Shown: positions 22,677 to 34,066, counted from the first letter of the stretch. The stretch: 64,000 nt of DNA from Plasmopara viticola (GCA_001695595.3 MBPM02000137.1:1-64000); one strand, 5' to 3'. Notes: generated from the sequence alone by a model not told the origin. Numbers and translations: made by a program.

Positions 22677-24134
22677 TCAGCAAAAGCCACTGGTTTCGGC
22701 AACCGTGTTCACTTTGGTCAGCCGCAAAGCCTCTGCAAACTCTGCGATTGGGTGCACAGACCACATGTTGAAAACATCTTTGTCTCTTTCTGTGCACTCG
22801 ACAGCCTTGAAAGCGCTCTCGTAGAACGCCAGGTGACCACCCGACTTGGTGGTGCACAATATGAGATTCGGATTGGCTCGAATCACTTCGTCGTTGGGCA
22901 ATGCAGCGCAAATGCTGATTGGGTCATCCCTTGCATTGATGCAGAGCAAGGGAACTTGCACTCCACACAGTTTCTTTGTCGATCCCGCGTCATTATAGTA
23001 GTCGTCCACTGTGTCATAGTGAAACACGTACTTTGTCAGTGCGTCGTCAAACTCACGTACGGTGCGAGTGGCCTTGATCGCGTCCAAGTCAACACCTGGA
23101 TACTGTTCAAACTGCTTTGAAGCATTGGACTAGATCACGTCAACACAGTCAGGACTTTCGTCACGTTGCCAGCCATCGCACATTACCTTGACAAAAAAAA
23201 GGGTGCGAAGGTTTTTGTTCAAAGTCTTGTCATACGTCATTCGATTCCAAAACGACTTTTCAAAATTTGCCGAACAAAGGGTCAAGTCAAAGGGGTTGCC
23301 AATTGAAATTGCACCAGTCAATGGCGTTTCATTGCCATCTTCACCCAAATATTTGACTAAAATGTTGGCTCCCATGGAAAACCCAACGCCCACAAATGCG
23401 TCTTGGGCAAATTGGTACCTCTCACTCAATTCGTGCACGACGTACCGAAGATCGTTGGTATAGGCACAGCAAAAGAGTTGCGCAGTGGTCACGGGCGTGT
23501 TGGCACACCCGCGAGCATTTAACACAACACACTGCCACTGGAGCTTATGGAACGTTGCAATCGTAGCGCGGACATACTTTTCCGAGCTCCCTCCCGTGAG
23601 TCCTGGTAATAAAAGGATTGTACGTCGCGAGGGGTCTACGTTATGTGGCCACGTCGTGGTAGCCACCAGATTTGGGTCCGTGACCGATTTGGGTCCATTT
23701 TGCTCGTGTAAAAGTGCCCAATCTAAAGACACTACACCATTATCAGGCAACGTCATGAATTGTCTTTGATAATGAATTGGCGGGCCACGATTGTCAAAGG
23801 CAAAGCGCATAGTTTGCAAGTGGCCGTTAAAGAGACGCCAGGACGGATAATATTTTCTCGTAGCTACAATTTGGGCACACAAAAACGCACTTAATCGAAA
23901 TTGGGCTCAATGGATACAAAAGGACTATTTGGCCGTACTCATGCTGGGACACTGGGATAGCAGTTTTGTGTTGCTGTCCGTGACTTGATACACGAGTCGT
24001 GGCGTCTCACCGAGAAACTGGCGCAGGAGATAAAGGAAGTTGTGTCTGCAAGTTTTGTGCCCGAAGTACACGAGCGCTAGCACTAAGGGAAAGTGCGAGT
24101 GCTGCATGAGCAAACTCGTGCTGAGGTTTCCCAT
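22677..24134 (-). CDS. Alpha/beta hydrolase, ABHD1/2/3 (YheT) family, three exons
   Basis: The exons are 24134-23939, 23863-23187 and 23129-22677; the introns are 75 nt (GTACGG...TTGTAG) and 57 nt (GTAATG...ATCTAG), with matching phases. The joined protein is about 441 residues. Exon 1 gives a hydrophobic N-terminal segment (FPLVLALVYF) and a PRLVYQV...LLSQCP stretch, continued by YYPSWRLFNGHLQT, the family's N-terminal hallmark. LLPGLTGGSSEKYV is the oxyanion region and VLNARGCANTPVTT follows. The catalytic triad is Ser228 (GFSMGAN), Asp360 (NARDDPIS) and His390 (SGGHLAF). Relatives are membrane-anchored lipid or phospholipid hydrolases; the substrate cannot be told from sequence. The apparent premature TAG at 23130-23132 is the acceptor end of intron 2, not a nonsense mutation. 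The second intron replaces a non-conserved insertion, which supports the model. Confidence 0.88.
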
Positions 24135-24560
24135 AGTGATGACACTTGTGTATTAGTATTACAGAATTAATTGGTATTAATTCTAGACAATTAAAGTAGG
24201 ATGCAAAAGTAGTAGTAGGAACACTCCGCTGTCTACAAATGTATAATTGAAATTTCGTCTGCTAATACTAGTTTGTGACTACTACCACTAGGACGGTCTA
24301 TCGATAGTACACGTAATATCTTATTGCAGTACCTACTAAATTGAGATAGCTCATTAACTACTCGCAATAGCTTTCAGTTATTATATCTCAGAGGTAAGTG
24401 AGATATGCGCTAATCGGCATCTGGAATCGATCTTGTCACACGTCGTGATTGTTGTAAGTGCGTAATGCAGGCACACTACTCTCTTTCCGTCGGAGGTCGG
24501 TATAGTGCGAGAGTCAAATCCACGCAGTCGGTACCACTAACCTGAAGTAGCGACTAATTC
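24135..24560. other. Upstream spacer of the hydrolase gene
   Basis: This AT-rich spacer has no frame of note and should hold the hydrolase promoter on its left side. I see no clear motif. Confidence 0.4.
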
Positions 24561-24567
24561 CTTCGTA

Positions 24568-24985
24568 TTGCTTAAAAATATAGAGTGGATTGCGTTTGAT
24601 AGATGGTTACTACCAAATTTGAATCATAAAGAATTCGAATTTACCGCTGCCACAAGTAACCGTGGTCCCACATCGATACGGGTGTTTGGCAAGGGTCTTT
24701 CTTACAACGTCATTGTCCACAACCGTTTTAAAGATGGCCAGTCGTCACAAATGTCCATTCGGACCTGGCTTTGCGGACTAATAAAGAATACTCCAAAGTG
24801 AAGAAAAAAAGCGTGTCCTGGCGGTCGTGGAAACTTACAACCTCAATTGCTTTGTTAGCCGTAATTGGGTTCACAACGATTGTAAAAAAGTCGATGCCAC
24901 GATCCTTGAAATATTTGCTGAAATGGTCAAAGCGACTCGAACGCGATGTAATCTTCTCTATTCAAAGTCTTTTACTCTACAAACT
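24568..24985 (+). pseudogene. Possible MULE transposase N-terminal (FLYWCH-type zinc finger) fragment
   Basis: The first frame reads TSIRVFGKGLSYNVIVHNRFKDG... and RTWLCG up to the stop at 24799-24801. The overlapping frame from 24827 continues with ETYNLNCFVSRNWVHNDC and VDATILEIFAEMVKATRT. Together these follow the layout of a FLYWCH finger (Phe/Tyr ... W-x-C ... His) and the helical stretch after it in Mutator-like transposases. At least one frameshift is needed, so it is a relic if the reading is right. The evidence is pattern-level only, and another unrecognised family is possible. Confidence 0.35.
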
Positions 24986-25226
24986 TCGAGAATATACTAT
25001 AGTTTTAAAATACTACCAAAACCGCCATCACTAATTTACTACTTTAAACTGTTAGCCCACCTCCATCATAACATACCCCTTCAGATATGCTTCATCGCAC
25101 CAGGCCTTCTCGTCAACGTCTTTCAAGCTTTGTTGTCAAGACGGAACGATCCAAGACCAAGTTTTCCATTCCACCCATTGCTTGCATTTCCATCCATCCA
25201 CCTTCCATCCAGCTTAAATCGAGCAG

Positions 25227-27518
25227 CTACTGGCCACTACTACTCGCTGACACTCGGCTATCAGTCTGCTGTTCGTGGTCGGCACAATTGTCGCCACCCA
25301 GCACCGGCGTCGAAATGTATGTAAACGTATCAAACATGTCGAGATTAATCGTATACCGTCCCGTCTCTTCATTGACGGAATACGGCAAGTCCAAATCGGA
25401 ATACAAGCTGGAACAGGAAATGCGCCAGTCCATGAGAATCGGCTCGAGAATGTCCACAACCGCGGACCGGGACGACGCCTTTTCCTCGATACTTGATCGC
25501 TCGTGCACCACATGTTTCATATCCAGGGTGGCCACTTCATCAAATTCATTTTTCAACAATTCACGTTGCGCTTCACTACGACCACGCTTTCGATTTGATC
25601 GAAGCTTGGATTTCCAAAAATGTACGTGGTTCACGCTCGCTTCTTCTTTTTCAACACACTCCCGCGACATGTTCAATTGGTGACTCACCCTGTCAAGTCC
25701 ACTTGATGGGGCAAGACTTTGTTCGCGCGTTCGCTTTGAAACCCCTTCCTGTGCCTCTTGGAGCTCGAACGCATCAATGTCGCGTCCCTGCGTTTCGGGC
25801 CCCATCACGAAAATCAATGGAAACAGCCCGAGCACGCCCAGGCCACAGATCGCAAGCATCCACCGGCTCTGTTGCCACGTCCAGTGAGCATCGTCCATCA
25901 CGTGTCGAAGTACGTAATACACGCCCGTGAACGTCCCAAAGTGGCCCCATGCAATCGTCGACGAGATGCCAAGGGCACGCGTGACAAGTGGGAATTGTTC
26001 ACTCGTGAACGGCAGCAAAGCCCCAAGTGTCCCACCCGTCGTGACCATCAGGGTCCCAAGTGCCACGGAGAAGTAAAGCCATTGACCATCTTCATGGAGC
26101 ACCCACGCACACGTGACCATTACGGTCCCACTCCCGGCGACAAAGAGTCCCAGTACCACCCGTCGGCCAAGCCGTTCAATCATCCCTGCCGTCAGGAGAC
26201 ACCCTGGAAAGAGCAAGAAAGACCACACGAGCTGGTCAATCAACTTAAAATCCATGCTCTTGGTCGTGGTCTGCAAAAACGTTCGCGCCATGAAGGACGT
26301 CGTCATGATGGCCCCACTGTAGCCTAGAAACGCGGCAAACCAAAAGAACCAAATGACCCACGTCCGTCGAGCCATCGGTGGCGACCCCAGGACGCTGATC
26401 CGATGCGTCAACGCTTTTCGAAACGACGCGTGGGCGTCAGAGGCGCAAGGGTACGCAGTCAGCCCAGAAGGATCCGATGGCAGCGTCCAGGCAACCATGG
26501 GTTTCGGATCCGTGGACACACACGCACTCGTCTCGTCCAAGTGACACGTAGACGGTTGAGTCTCGTGCGGTGCCTCGTAATCGACAGTAGACGTCGAGTC
26601 GAGACTTGTGAGGTAGCGGTCATACGTGCTCAGCGGGCGTTGTGACGGGGGTTCATAGAGACTGGTGGGGACCGTCACCCGCACGGGACGGGAGATGCCA
26701 TGGGCCGCCTCGATGGCGGTTAGAGCACAGAGCGCTTCGTCCGTCTGACCAATGCTCGCGAGATACTTGGGCGATTCTTTCAAGGCGACGAAGAAGAGCG
26801 TGACGACACTGAGAGCAATTGCACTCAAGACGAGGTGCATTAAGCGCCACCTGAGTCCCTTCTCGGTCGTCATGAGATGCCCATAGAGCACGGTCGCAAC
26901 GACGCCGACGCCGGCAAAAGAGACGGAGAGGACCGTGACGGTCCCGCGTGTTCTTGTAGGGGAATATTCTAAAGCGAGGATCGCGAGAATGGAAATTTGG
27001 CCCCCAATGCCCATGCCGGCCAACAAGCGAAAAGTAAGGAGGGACGCGTAATTCCACGCATCGGCCGTCAAGGCATTCATGAGAACCCAGAAACCTAGAG
27101 CACTTAGAAAAATGGAGCGACGGCCATAGTGATCGGCAGTCACGCCAGCAAGTATACACCCGAGACCTCCGCCGAGGAAATTCACTCCTAATAGAACTAT
27201 AACTTGCGCGGGGGTATAATTGAAAGCCAAGTCGGTTTGGGCCGCGGGGAGGGCGTACCAATACGTCGACGTCCCGACAATGGCGAGGAACCATCCTGTA
27301 CCTAGAAGGAGGACCAGACGAAAGTAGAAACTCGTGAGGCCCGTGTACCACAATATTGCGTTACACAAGGAACGGCGTCGTCGACTGGTTTGAACGACGG
27401 GCGGTTGAAAGGGTGAGACCACAGGTATCGAGCTCAGGAGATACTGCGAATGACCGTCATACGTAAGTGCATCGAGACGCTGACGCACATGGGCTAGAAC
27501 GTGTGTAACCTCTGCCAT
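25227..27518 (-). CDS. MFS transporter, SVOP/SV2-like or sugar-porter type, with long cytoplasmic tail
   Basis: The single-exon frame encodes 763 residues from ATG 27518. It is a major facilitator with about 12 membrane segments split by a hydrophilic loop (about residues 255-385). Signatures are G-VTADHYGRR at 125-134 (loop 2-3), KESPKYL at 247-253, ERLGRR at 448-453 and PETQGRDIDAFEL at 574-586, the last two typical of the sugar-porter and SVOP/organic-ion branches. Residues about 587-763 are a charged, probably cytoplasmic C-terminal tail with no recognised domain. The substrate cannot be predicted. The protein is longer than the usual 450-550 residues because of the central loop and tail. 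An unrecognised intron near the 3' end is possible but not required, as the frame is open throughout. The family is sure, the subfamily less so. Confidence 0.85.
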   Translation of the reverse strand: MAEVTHVLAHVRQRLDALTYDGHSQYLLSSIPVVSPFQPPVVQTSRRRRSLCNAILWYTGLTSFYFRLVLLLGTGWFLAIVGTSTYWYALPAAQTDLAFNYTPAQVIVLLGVNFLGGGLGCILAGVTADHYGRRSIFLSALGFWVLMNALTADAWNYASLLTFRLLAGMGIGGQISILAILALEYSPTRTRGTVTVLSVSFAGVGVVATVLYGHLMTTEKGLRWRLMHLVLSAIALSVVTLFFVALKESPKYLASIGQTDEALCALTAIEAAHGISRPVRVTVPTSLYEPPSQRPLSTYDRYLTSLDSTSTVDYEAPHETQPSTCHLDETSACVSTDPKPMVAWTLPSDPSGLTAYPCASDAHASFRKALTHRISVLGSPPMARRTWVIWFFWFAAFLGYSGAIMTTSFMARTFLQTTTKSMDFKLIDQLVWSFLLFPGCLLTAGMIERLGRRVVLGLFVAGSGTVMVTCAWVLHEDGQWLYFSVALGTLMVTTGGTLGALLPFTSEQFPLVTRALGISSTIAWGHFGTFTGVYYVLRHVMDDAHWTWQQSRWMLAICGLGVLGLFPLIFVMGPETQGRDIDAFELQEAQEGVSKRTREQSLAPSSGLDRVSHQLNMSRECVEKEEASVNHVHFWKSKLRSNRKRGRSEAQRELLKNEFDEVATLDMKHVVHERSSIEEKASSRSAVVDILEPILMDWRISCSSLYSDLDLPYSVNEETGRYTINLDMFDTFTYISTPVLGGDNCADHEQQTDSRVSASSSGQ

Positions 27519-27678
27519 GTGTCTTAGCGAGGTGTGGTAGCTGGAAAGGACCAGGACATTTTTTTAGTTTGTATCTGGGTTGCACCGCGATGGGCAGTCT
27601 TAAAAAAATGTGAGGGTGCATAAATTGTAATAAAGGATCTTCTATCCCATCATGTCAGCGTTGGAGAGGCACGTAATA

Positions 27679-27924
27679 TCAAATAGACCTGTGAGACTTC
27701 ATCGGAACAAGCGTGAAGGACGTTGAGTAGAGTCGGGCGATTGGACAGAAAAAAAGACCCGCTTGGTAGATTACGCCAATGACGAAACCGAACGAGCCAC
27801 CGAGATGGCGTCTTTCCATCACGCTCATGAGGACGTCAAGAGGTGACTGGTCATTGGTCGTTCTAGCGTTCCGACTCAACAACACTTGACCCCGTGAAAT
27901 GTAATCAAGGTGGGACAAAGCCAT
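27679..27924 (-). CDS. Small hypothetical open frame, doubtful
   Basis: An 81-codon frame with an ATG lies between the dehydrogenase stop (27951) and the transporter start (27518), on their strand. It contains a mildly hydrophobic stretch (GFVIGVIYQAGLFFCP). It matches nothing I know, and its position 26 bp after the dehydrogenase stop makes it more likely to be 3' untranslated or promoter sequence. Confidence 0.12.
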   Translation of the reverse strand: MALSHLDYISRGQVLLSRNARTTNDQSPLDVLMSVMERRHLGGSFGFVIGVIYQAGLFFCPIARLYSTSFTLVPMKSHRSI

Positions 27925-27950
27925 GGTGCACTTTTTTCCGTCGCCTCGCC

Positions 27951-29629
27951 TTACAGTTGGCCACTAAAATTGGCCCCATCCCCCGACTGACTCGCGGTAG
28001 TCCACTTGGCCGTGACTTTACGTCGCGTCGAAAAAAATTCAATGCCTCCATCCCCTGTAATGTCCATGTCGCCAAATTTACTCTTGGTACCATTTATGCC
28101 CCCAAAACTAAAGGGTTCGCGAGGCACAGGAATCCCAATATTGATCCCAATCATCCCTGCACGGAACCGCGTTTGAAAGTACTCTGCATACGCCCCATTG
28201 GACGTATAAATCGCGGCGGCATTGCCATACTCATTGGCATTTTCAATCTCGAGCGCCTCGTCAAAAGAGTGGACGCGATAGATGGACAGCACGGGGCCAA
28301 AAATTTCGTCTTGCATGGCCGCATCGGTCGGGTGGGCATGCAATAAGATGGTGGGGCCGACCCAATACCCCTTCGCTTCGTTTGCCCACGATCGACCGTC
28401 CACCAAGACTTGCACCCCACTCGCTTCGGCTTCGTCAATGTACTTGAGCACACGTTTCTTGGCCACGTCATCAATGAGCGCGCCCACTTGCCCCGCGTCC
28501 GTCCCGCGCGTCAATTGCTTGGCTCTTGCGACGATCGCGGCAAGCAACGTCTCGCAAGTACCGACCAGCAAAAGCACGGACGCGGCCATGCACCGTTGAC
28601 CCGCACATCCTGCAAACGACGCGACAATATCGTTCGAAGCCACGTCGACATTTGCATCCGGAAGCGCCACGAGATGATTCTTGGCACCACCTAAAGCCAA
28701 TACTCGCTTGTCCAGAGCTCGACATTGACGTGCCACGAGCTGCGCGACACGACTGGATCCAACAAACGTGACGGCAGCCACGCCAGGGTGGGTACACAAG
28801 CTCGTGACAGGAGCGACGGCGCCATTGATGATCTACGCCACGGACAAGAAGGACAAGACAATAACGAGCGGGACACGACCATCACTCTGGGCGTACCTGA
28901 AACACGCCGTTTGGGACGCCTGCTTCAAGCAACAATTGGGCAACTCGAGCCATTGTGAAGGGCACCTGCGATTCAAAAGGGGCGAATTTTTTAGGTTTCA
29001 ACCACGTTTTGGTACTTTCATGATCTTTTGTACCTTTTCCGATGGTTTGAGAATGACACAATTGCCCATTGTCAAGGCAATGGGAACTGTCCACATGGGT
29101 ACCATGATAGGAAAATTAAACGGGACGATGCACGCCACGACTCCCAGTGGCTCACGTATGTCTTGGCACGTAATGCCTCTTGACACTTGGAGCATGCGTC
29201 CCTGTATCAATTGAGGCATACTGCACGCGTACTCGACCGTCTCGTTTCCTTTCAAGACGCTAGCGAGCGCTTCCGTCCGGTTTTTGCCATTCTCCTTGAC
29301 CACCAGGTCCGCCAGCTCATCTGTACCCAATTCCATCAATGTCCTCCTAAATTGGGAACCTCAGTGCAATGCGTACCTTGATGTTGTGCCATTAGAGCAT
29401 GAAACTTGAGCATGATGGCCGCACGAGCCTTGACCGTTGTTTGGCGCCACGATTTAAACGCTTCTTGGCCTTTAAGTACCGCCAGCTTGACGTCTTCATC
29501 CGAAGACAGTGCACACTTGCCTAGAACATGGCCATTTGACGGATCGATGACATCGATAAATTCGTTCCCACATGGGGGTACAAAGTTGCCGTCGATCAAA
29601 TTGTACGCAGTCAGTGGACCAGACTTCAT
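27951..29629 (-). CDS. ALDH6A1: Methylmalonate-semialdehyde dehydrogenase (CoA-acylating), four exons
   Basis: It oxidises methylmalonate or malonate semialdehyde to propionyl- or acetyl-CoA in valine and thymine breakdown, normally in mitochondria. The exons are 29629-29377, 29320-29034, 28965-28897 and 28832-27951; the introns are 56, 68 and 64 nt, each GTACxx...AG, all in phase. Family motifs run in order: IDGNFVPPCG; KENGKNRTEA; PLGVVACIVPFNFPIM; GNCVILKPSEKV; EAGVPNGVFQ-IING across intron 3; VTFVGSS; catalytic Cys in AGQRCMA; EIFGPVLSIY; NEYGNAAAIYTSNGA; FSFGG. The spliced protein from ATG 29629 is about 496 residues. The frame stays open upstream to about 29704 without an ATG, so the mitochondrial presequence probably comes from an earlier exon. 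A candidate ATG at 29771 would splice over a 49-nt intron (GTAGGC...ATCAG) into that frame. Without splicing, the gene falsely looks broken into four frames. Confidence 0.92.
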
Positions 29630-30769
29630 AGACTCAGACGTTAATGGATCGGTCGATGGATGAGATCTTGGTGAAAATGAGAAGGCAAGCTTCAACTTGG
29701 TCACTGATGTGAGGTAATGGTCTTACCGTACCTCCTTAGTCACAAAGCCTACCTAAATATCTATCATACATTTTAGACAATTGTGAAATCAACCTCCTAC
29801 AACCGATTAGACAACTCTTTAACAATCTTTCGCGCTCTTCTCGGACAAAAATCTCACATTGCTCACGTTATAGCAGTATGGGCTTAAAATGGCGAGTTGT
29901 ATATAGTCATTGTCTGGTATAAAGCGCTGTGCGCTGGTGTTGATCAAGTTCAAATGAACCATAGCTTACATACCGTTTCATTTGGTAGACTAGTCTTACA
30001 TTTCTTAACCTTGACGATCGCTCCAACGCCATTGATTATAAGGTGGTATGACCGAGCGCTACCGCCTGCAACAGACGTTTGATTCAATCACGTGCATAAG
30101 TTCATCCCCAGACATGACAAGATACTCAGAACAATTTGCTAACTATTGAATGTCGGTGTCTCCTCTTAAAATATATCGAATGTCTTGGGAGGACAATTCG
30201 TGTTGCGTCTATGATGATAAGTCAATATTACTCAACGATGTTTAATCTCCAATGTCCATCGTGACTCTTAGTGTTAGATAATGGTTTGTGCAATCGCAGC
30301 TCACAGAATGTGATTTTGTTTTATATTTGTTTTGTGTCCTCGCTCGGATGTGAATTTGACAACGAATGAGAACTTTTTTACAGAATGAAATTGTTACTCG
30401 TACCACTTCACGCGCAATACTGGTCTCTAAGCCAATCACAGATGCACAGTAAGCATCGAGGTCTCTCTTCCTCAAAATTTTCTGATGCGTACCTACGAGC
30501 CTTTTTTACTTCGACACCTTTCAAATCTACTTTGACCGTTCATGCTCTGTGTTGACTGTCTGAAATTTCTCTTCTCAGCACATCAGTCAGCAGGAATGAA
30601 GCCAGTGGCTTTCACAGATTTAGCTTATACCTTAACTTTTTTAGAGCTCGTGGCGTTCCGGTCGCGCCATACAATTAAACCTTAAATATTAAATTGGTGT
30701 TTAGCACTGTGAGAGGTAAAGCATTGATAGTCCGCAATCATAGGAACGGTGTCCCAAATTTTGCTCCTA

Positions 30770-30925
30770 GAGAAGCGTAATTGTGTCTTTTTACCGCCTC
30801 GGTGTACAATCAGCTTTCCAGCGCTGAGCGTGTTTTGAAAAAGTAGTTCCTGATTTCAGACGACCCGATACCAGGTTCCCTAGTAAGAACCGCTTTGTGA
30901 CTATGTCAAATTCTAAGTAGGCAAC
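30770..30925 (+). mobile_element. Possible hAT transposase C-terminal fragment
   Basis: On the plus strand the phrases NFAPREA, LCLFTASVYNQLSSAERV, then FLISDD and SLVRTAL appear with two or three stops between them. This follows the hAT dimerisation region (P-x-S-x-x-SERVFS-x-AG ... L-x-x-x-x-V ... L). It is short and degenerate, hence low confidence. Confidence 0.33.
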
Positions 30926-31459
30926 ACGGAAGCTAAATAGACACTTAAAATCACTTTCTTGGCCTCCTTACATATAAATTTGGTGCACACGGAAAATATT
31001 AGCTCGACTATACTCGTGCGTATCCTATTAATTAAGTCACAGACCTGATAATTGAGCCCTTAAGCTAAGAATATACCTCGCATCGTTCGCCTTTCTTGGT
31101 GTGCTGCAAGAAAGATTAGCTTATGTGGTAGGTATCAATGGACGGCAAAAATGCTCGCAAGTGTAGTGGCTTTTGTCTAGAGAGATTCCACTTCTTCTGG
31201 GCCAGTGCCCCCTTTTGTGCTCGTAATGGATCTTATCGACAGCTTATACCACTTGCTGCTGCTTAGTTCGTAGAAAGGCAGGGATGAAAATACAAAATTT
31301 TAGCTGACCCAAGGCCCGATCTTATCTCACCCGAAGATTTAACGTTTTTAAGACGCAGTCACATTGAGTAAAGGGGGCGTCAATTTTAGTTGCTATCGTC
31401 TAAAACGTGAACGACTTCGCAATCCTATGTAAGCGATCCTCTTGCAGATCATATTTCGT

Positions 31460-31533
31460 AGCTCAAGAGCTACCAAGATGCGCGCTTCTTCATCTTAGCT
31501 CAAGAGCTATTAAGATGCGCGCTTCTTCATCTA
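31460..31533. repeat. 37-bp tandem duplication
   Basis: Two adjacent copies of AGCTCAAGAGCTACCAAGAT... start at 31460 and 31497 and differ at only a few bases. Each begins with the palindrome AGCTCAAGAGCT. No function is evident. Confidence 0.8.
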
Positions 31534-34066
31534 AGCCTTAAAATTCAGATTTCGCGTCAAATCAAATAGTAGCCATATGGTTTCTATGTTCAAGCAAAAG
31601 TAACATATTTTTTCATCATCACCAAATTGGGATTAGTCTACCTCATGAACAGAGATTATTTTAAATGTATGACTTTCACCTTATGCACATATCTTGTACA
31701 AGTCGCAAATGGCAAAGTACCGAGCCATTCCATTTCATGAGCTGATTTAAAGTCATGCTTTTCGTCGAAAGGAGCCTAAAATGGTGATTTCTGGTGCACA
31801 ACAGGCACGTATCGACAAATATGCAGGTATGGAAATTCAAGTGGATCTCTGTTAAGGGGTAGCCTTCCTGCCAAAATTGCGGTAGTGCTTCAACCGGATA
31901 TCAAGAGTCAAATACAGAACCAGAATACATAGATAATAGTTCAATTATTCGATCGCATACTTTACTTTCTCAAATCAAGCAGTAAGCAGTCATTCACAAA
32001 AAAAAAGCTCATATCTTTGTGCACGCCCTGTGGTACCCGTCACATCCAGAAATATTTGCTTTCAATCCGAAACATACGCGAATTATTTGTCTAGCAAATT
32101 TGTCGAGAAAGGTTTCGAGATGGATATTGTCACCTTTTGCATCTACCTGACAGGTAAATCGTGCTCCTCGGAATACTTGCAGGCTTTAATGAGCTTGAAG
32201 AGGCTTCTTCATTTGTAGCACACTCTGCGCTTGAATGCGTCACGGCGCTCAAACACTAAAAGCAAGGTTTATGTTCGAGGGTCCAGAAAAAGCAGCCCCG
32301 ATGGTCGCGTCTTATTCGAGATATAATGCTACCACCGCAAGAAAGTAAGAATTTCGAACCACCGCTTCGTGGCAAAGGACATCCTTGATTAGTTGAGCGT
32401 GGCGTTTGCACATTTGTACCTGGGAGGATACCTAGGAGGCCGTTAAATAATGTACACTTATTCGTCAGACAGCTTCGTCGGAGCACTGTATGTCCTAGGG
32501 GCACATGAAAACTTATGAGAGCAACGTTCTTTTTGGCGAGCTTTGAGTACAGCCAGCTCTCACATTCTTTGCCTGCAAGCAAGAAAATGTTGGATGCACA
32601 AGCGGAGACCTAAGCCCTCTTCATTTTAGTCCTGAGAAATGGGTGTGCTAAATGCAAACTATGGAAGCTTAGCTTCTGAGCGATCGATAGCTTTAAAGAA
32701 GGAAGGCAGCAGTGATGAACTGATGGCTGTACAAACAAGTGTACGAGAGCTTAGTAGCCCGTTTTAAGTCTTGTTCGACTCTGGAACGTCGAGATTTTGT
32801 GCACAGAGAGAATTGCGGTCAACTACAATAAGTTGACTGATGCTCTGAATGATAGTAGCAGAATTAAGTAGGATTGAGAGACTAGGGCTCGTATAGTCCT
32901 TGAGGTCGAAACAGACCTGTCCGTGAGATTGGAGCAGTCCGACATGTCGTGGTTGAAAAGCACAATTCATGATACAATAAGCGGTGTAAGGCCGTAAATA
33001 CCAGCCGTCTAATTGATGCAACAGAGACTTTATCCCTATTGCGTGCTTCTTTAAAAAGATACAAATCTCTTCACAAAGGTAGACTCAGCAACGTCATTGG
33101 ATTCTTCATCAGTGGGTAATTAAGCTTAGCCAGTAGCAGCGGCTGGCGAAGACGCTAAAGATGTCGCACAAAATGTGCTTGCAGAGCATCACTGACTGAT
33201 TTATACGAATTGGTTGCCTAGGTGCATTATCAATCGTGGGTAGTAGGATTGGAACGGTTGTTCGCAAGTTGCATATCCGCAAACTTTGGAAACAAATAAT
33301 ATTGACCGCGGTTAATATGCTTTTACTAGTAAAAGTTGGGATTGCGATACGACTTTAATCCTCATATTCAAAAAAGAAAACTTTCTCACAAAATACTTAC
33401 AAGTTCAAGCGGTCTTCGGGATACGGCTGTGCGCTAAAACTGAAGGTGATGCCACAAGTCTTACAACTACTGAGCTTCGAATTACATGAAGCGACTGCGT
33501 TCATGGCTGAGTTGAGACCGACAACTATCTTATAGGTGGTGCTCTGGCAATAAAAACTCCTCATGAGTTTTGATACATTGTCCATTTTCGGCAAATATGT
33601 TTTAATATCAGCCTCATAAAATGCCCTGCTCTTGGAGACTTTGAAAGCTTCTATAAATTTTGTATGTTTTATGTTAGAGAGATACTCACAAGTGGTACAT
33701 CATAAAGCCTCCCACCGAATTATCGGTGCGGTACGAGATTGAACATTGTGTTAGGAACGAAGTACACTGCAATTGAACGAAAGAAAGCCTTTTCTGTCAA
33801 AAGCACAAGAAGTGATACGATGAAGGATTAAAAAAGGTGCTACTTAGCAATTTTGTGTTCGAAAAACATAAAGATAGCGCTGACTTGTTCTTTTTTATAA
33901 TTGCCACCGTCTTTGCACAAACGCTGAATCAAAAAATAAATATGTTGCATTCAATCAAATCTAAATCAAGAAGCTCTCCCTGTGATTAATACACCTTGCG
34001 GCGTGCTATGGGAGTGCATAGTAATGGCACAGAGGCTGTCAAATACTTCGATGACGATGAAGTGTC

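Larger units (their letters stand above)
29772..34060. other. Gene-poor AT-rich spacer
   Basis: No cellular gene is supported. It contains a possible hAT end fragment (30770-30925) and a 37-bp tandem duplication (31460-31533), both listed separately. Frames at 32256-32582 (minus) and 32764-33021 (minus) are unrecognised and probably chance. Confidence 0.5.

Noticed and set aside
23130..23132. Nonsense mutation making the alpha/beta hydrolase a pseudogene
   Set aside because: The TAG is the end of a 57-nt GT-AG intron that removes a non-conserved insertion. The frame continues in phase on both sides.
28882..29339. Methylmalonate-semialdehyde dehydrogenase as a broken, frameshifted pseudogene
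   Set aside because: All breaks coincide with short in-phase GT-AG introns (56, 68 and 64 nt) and all family motifs are intact.
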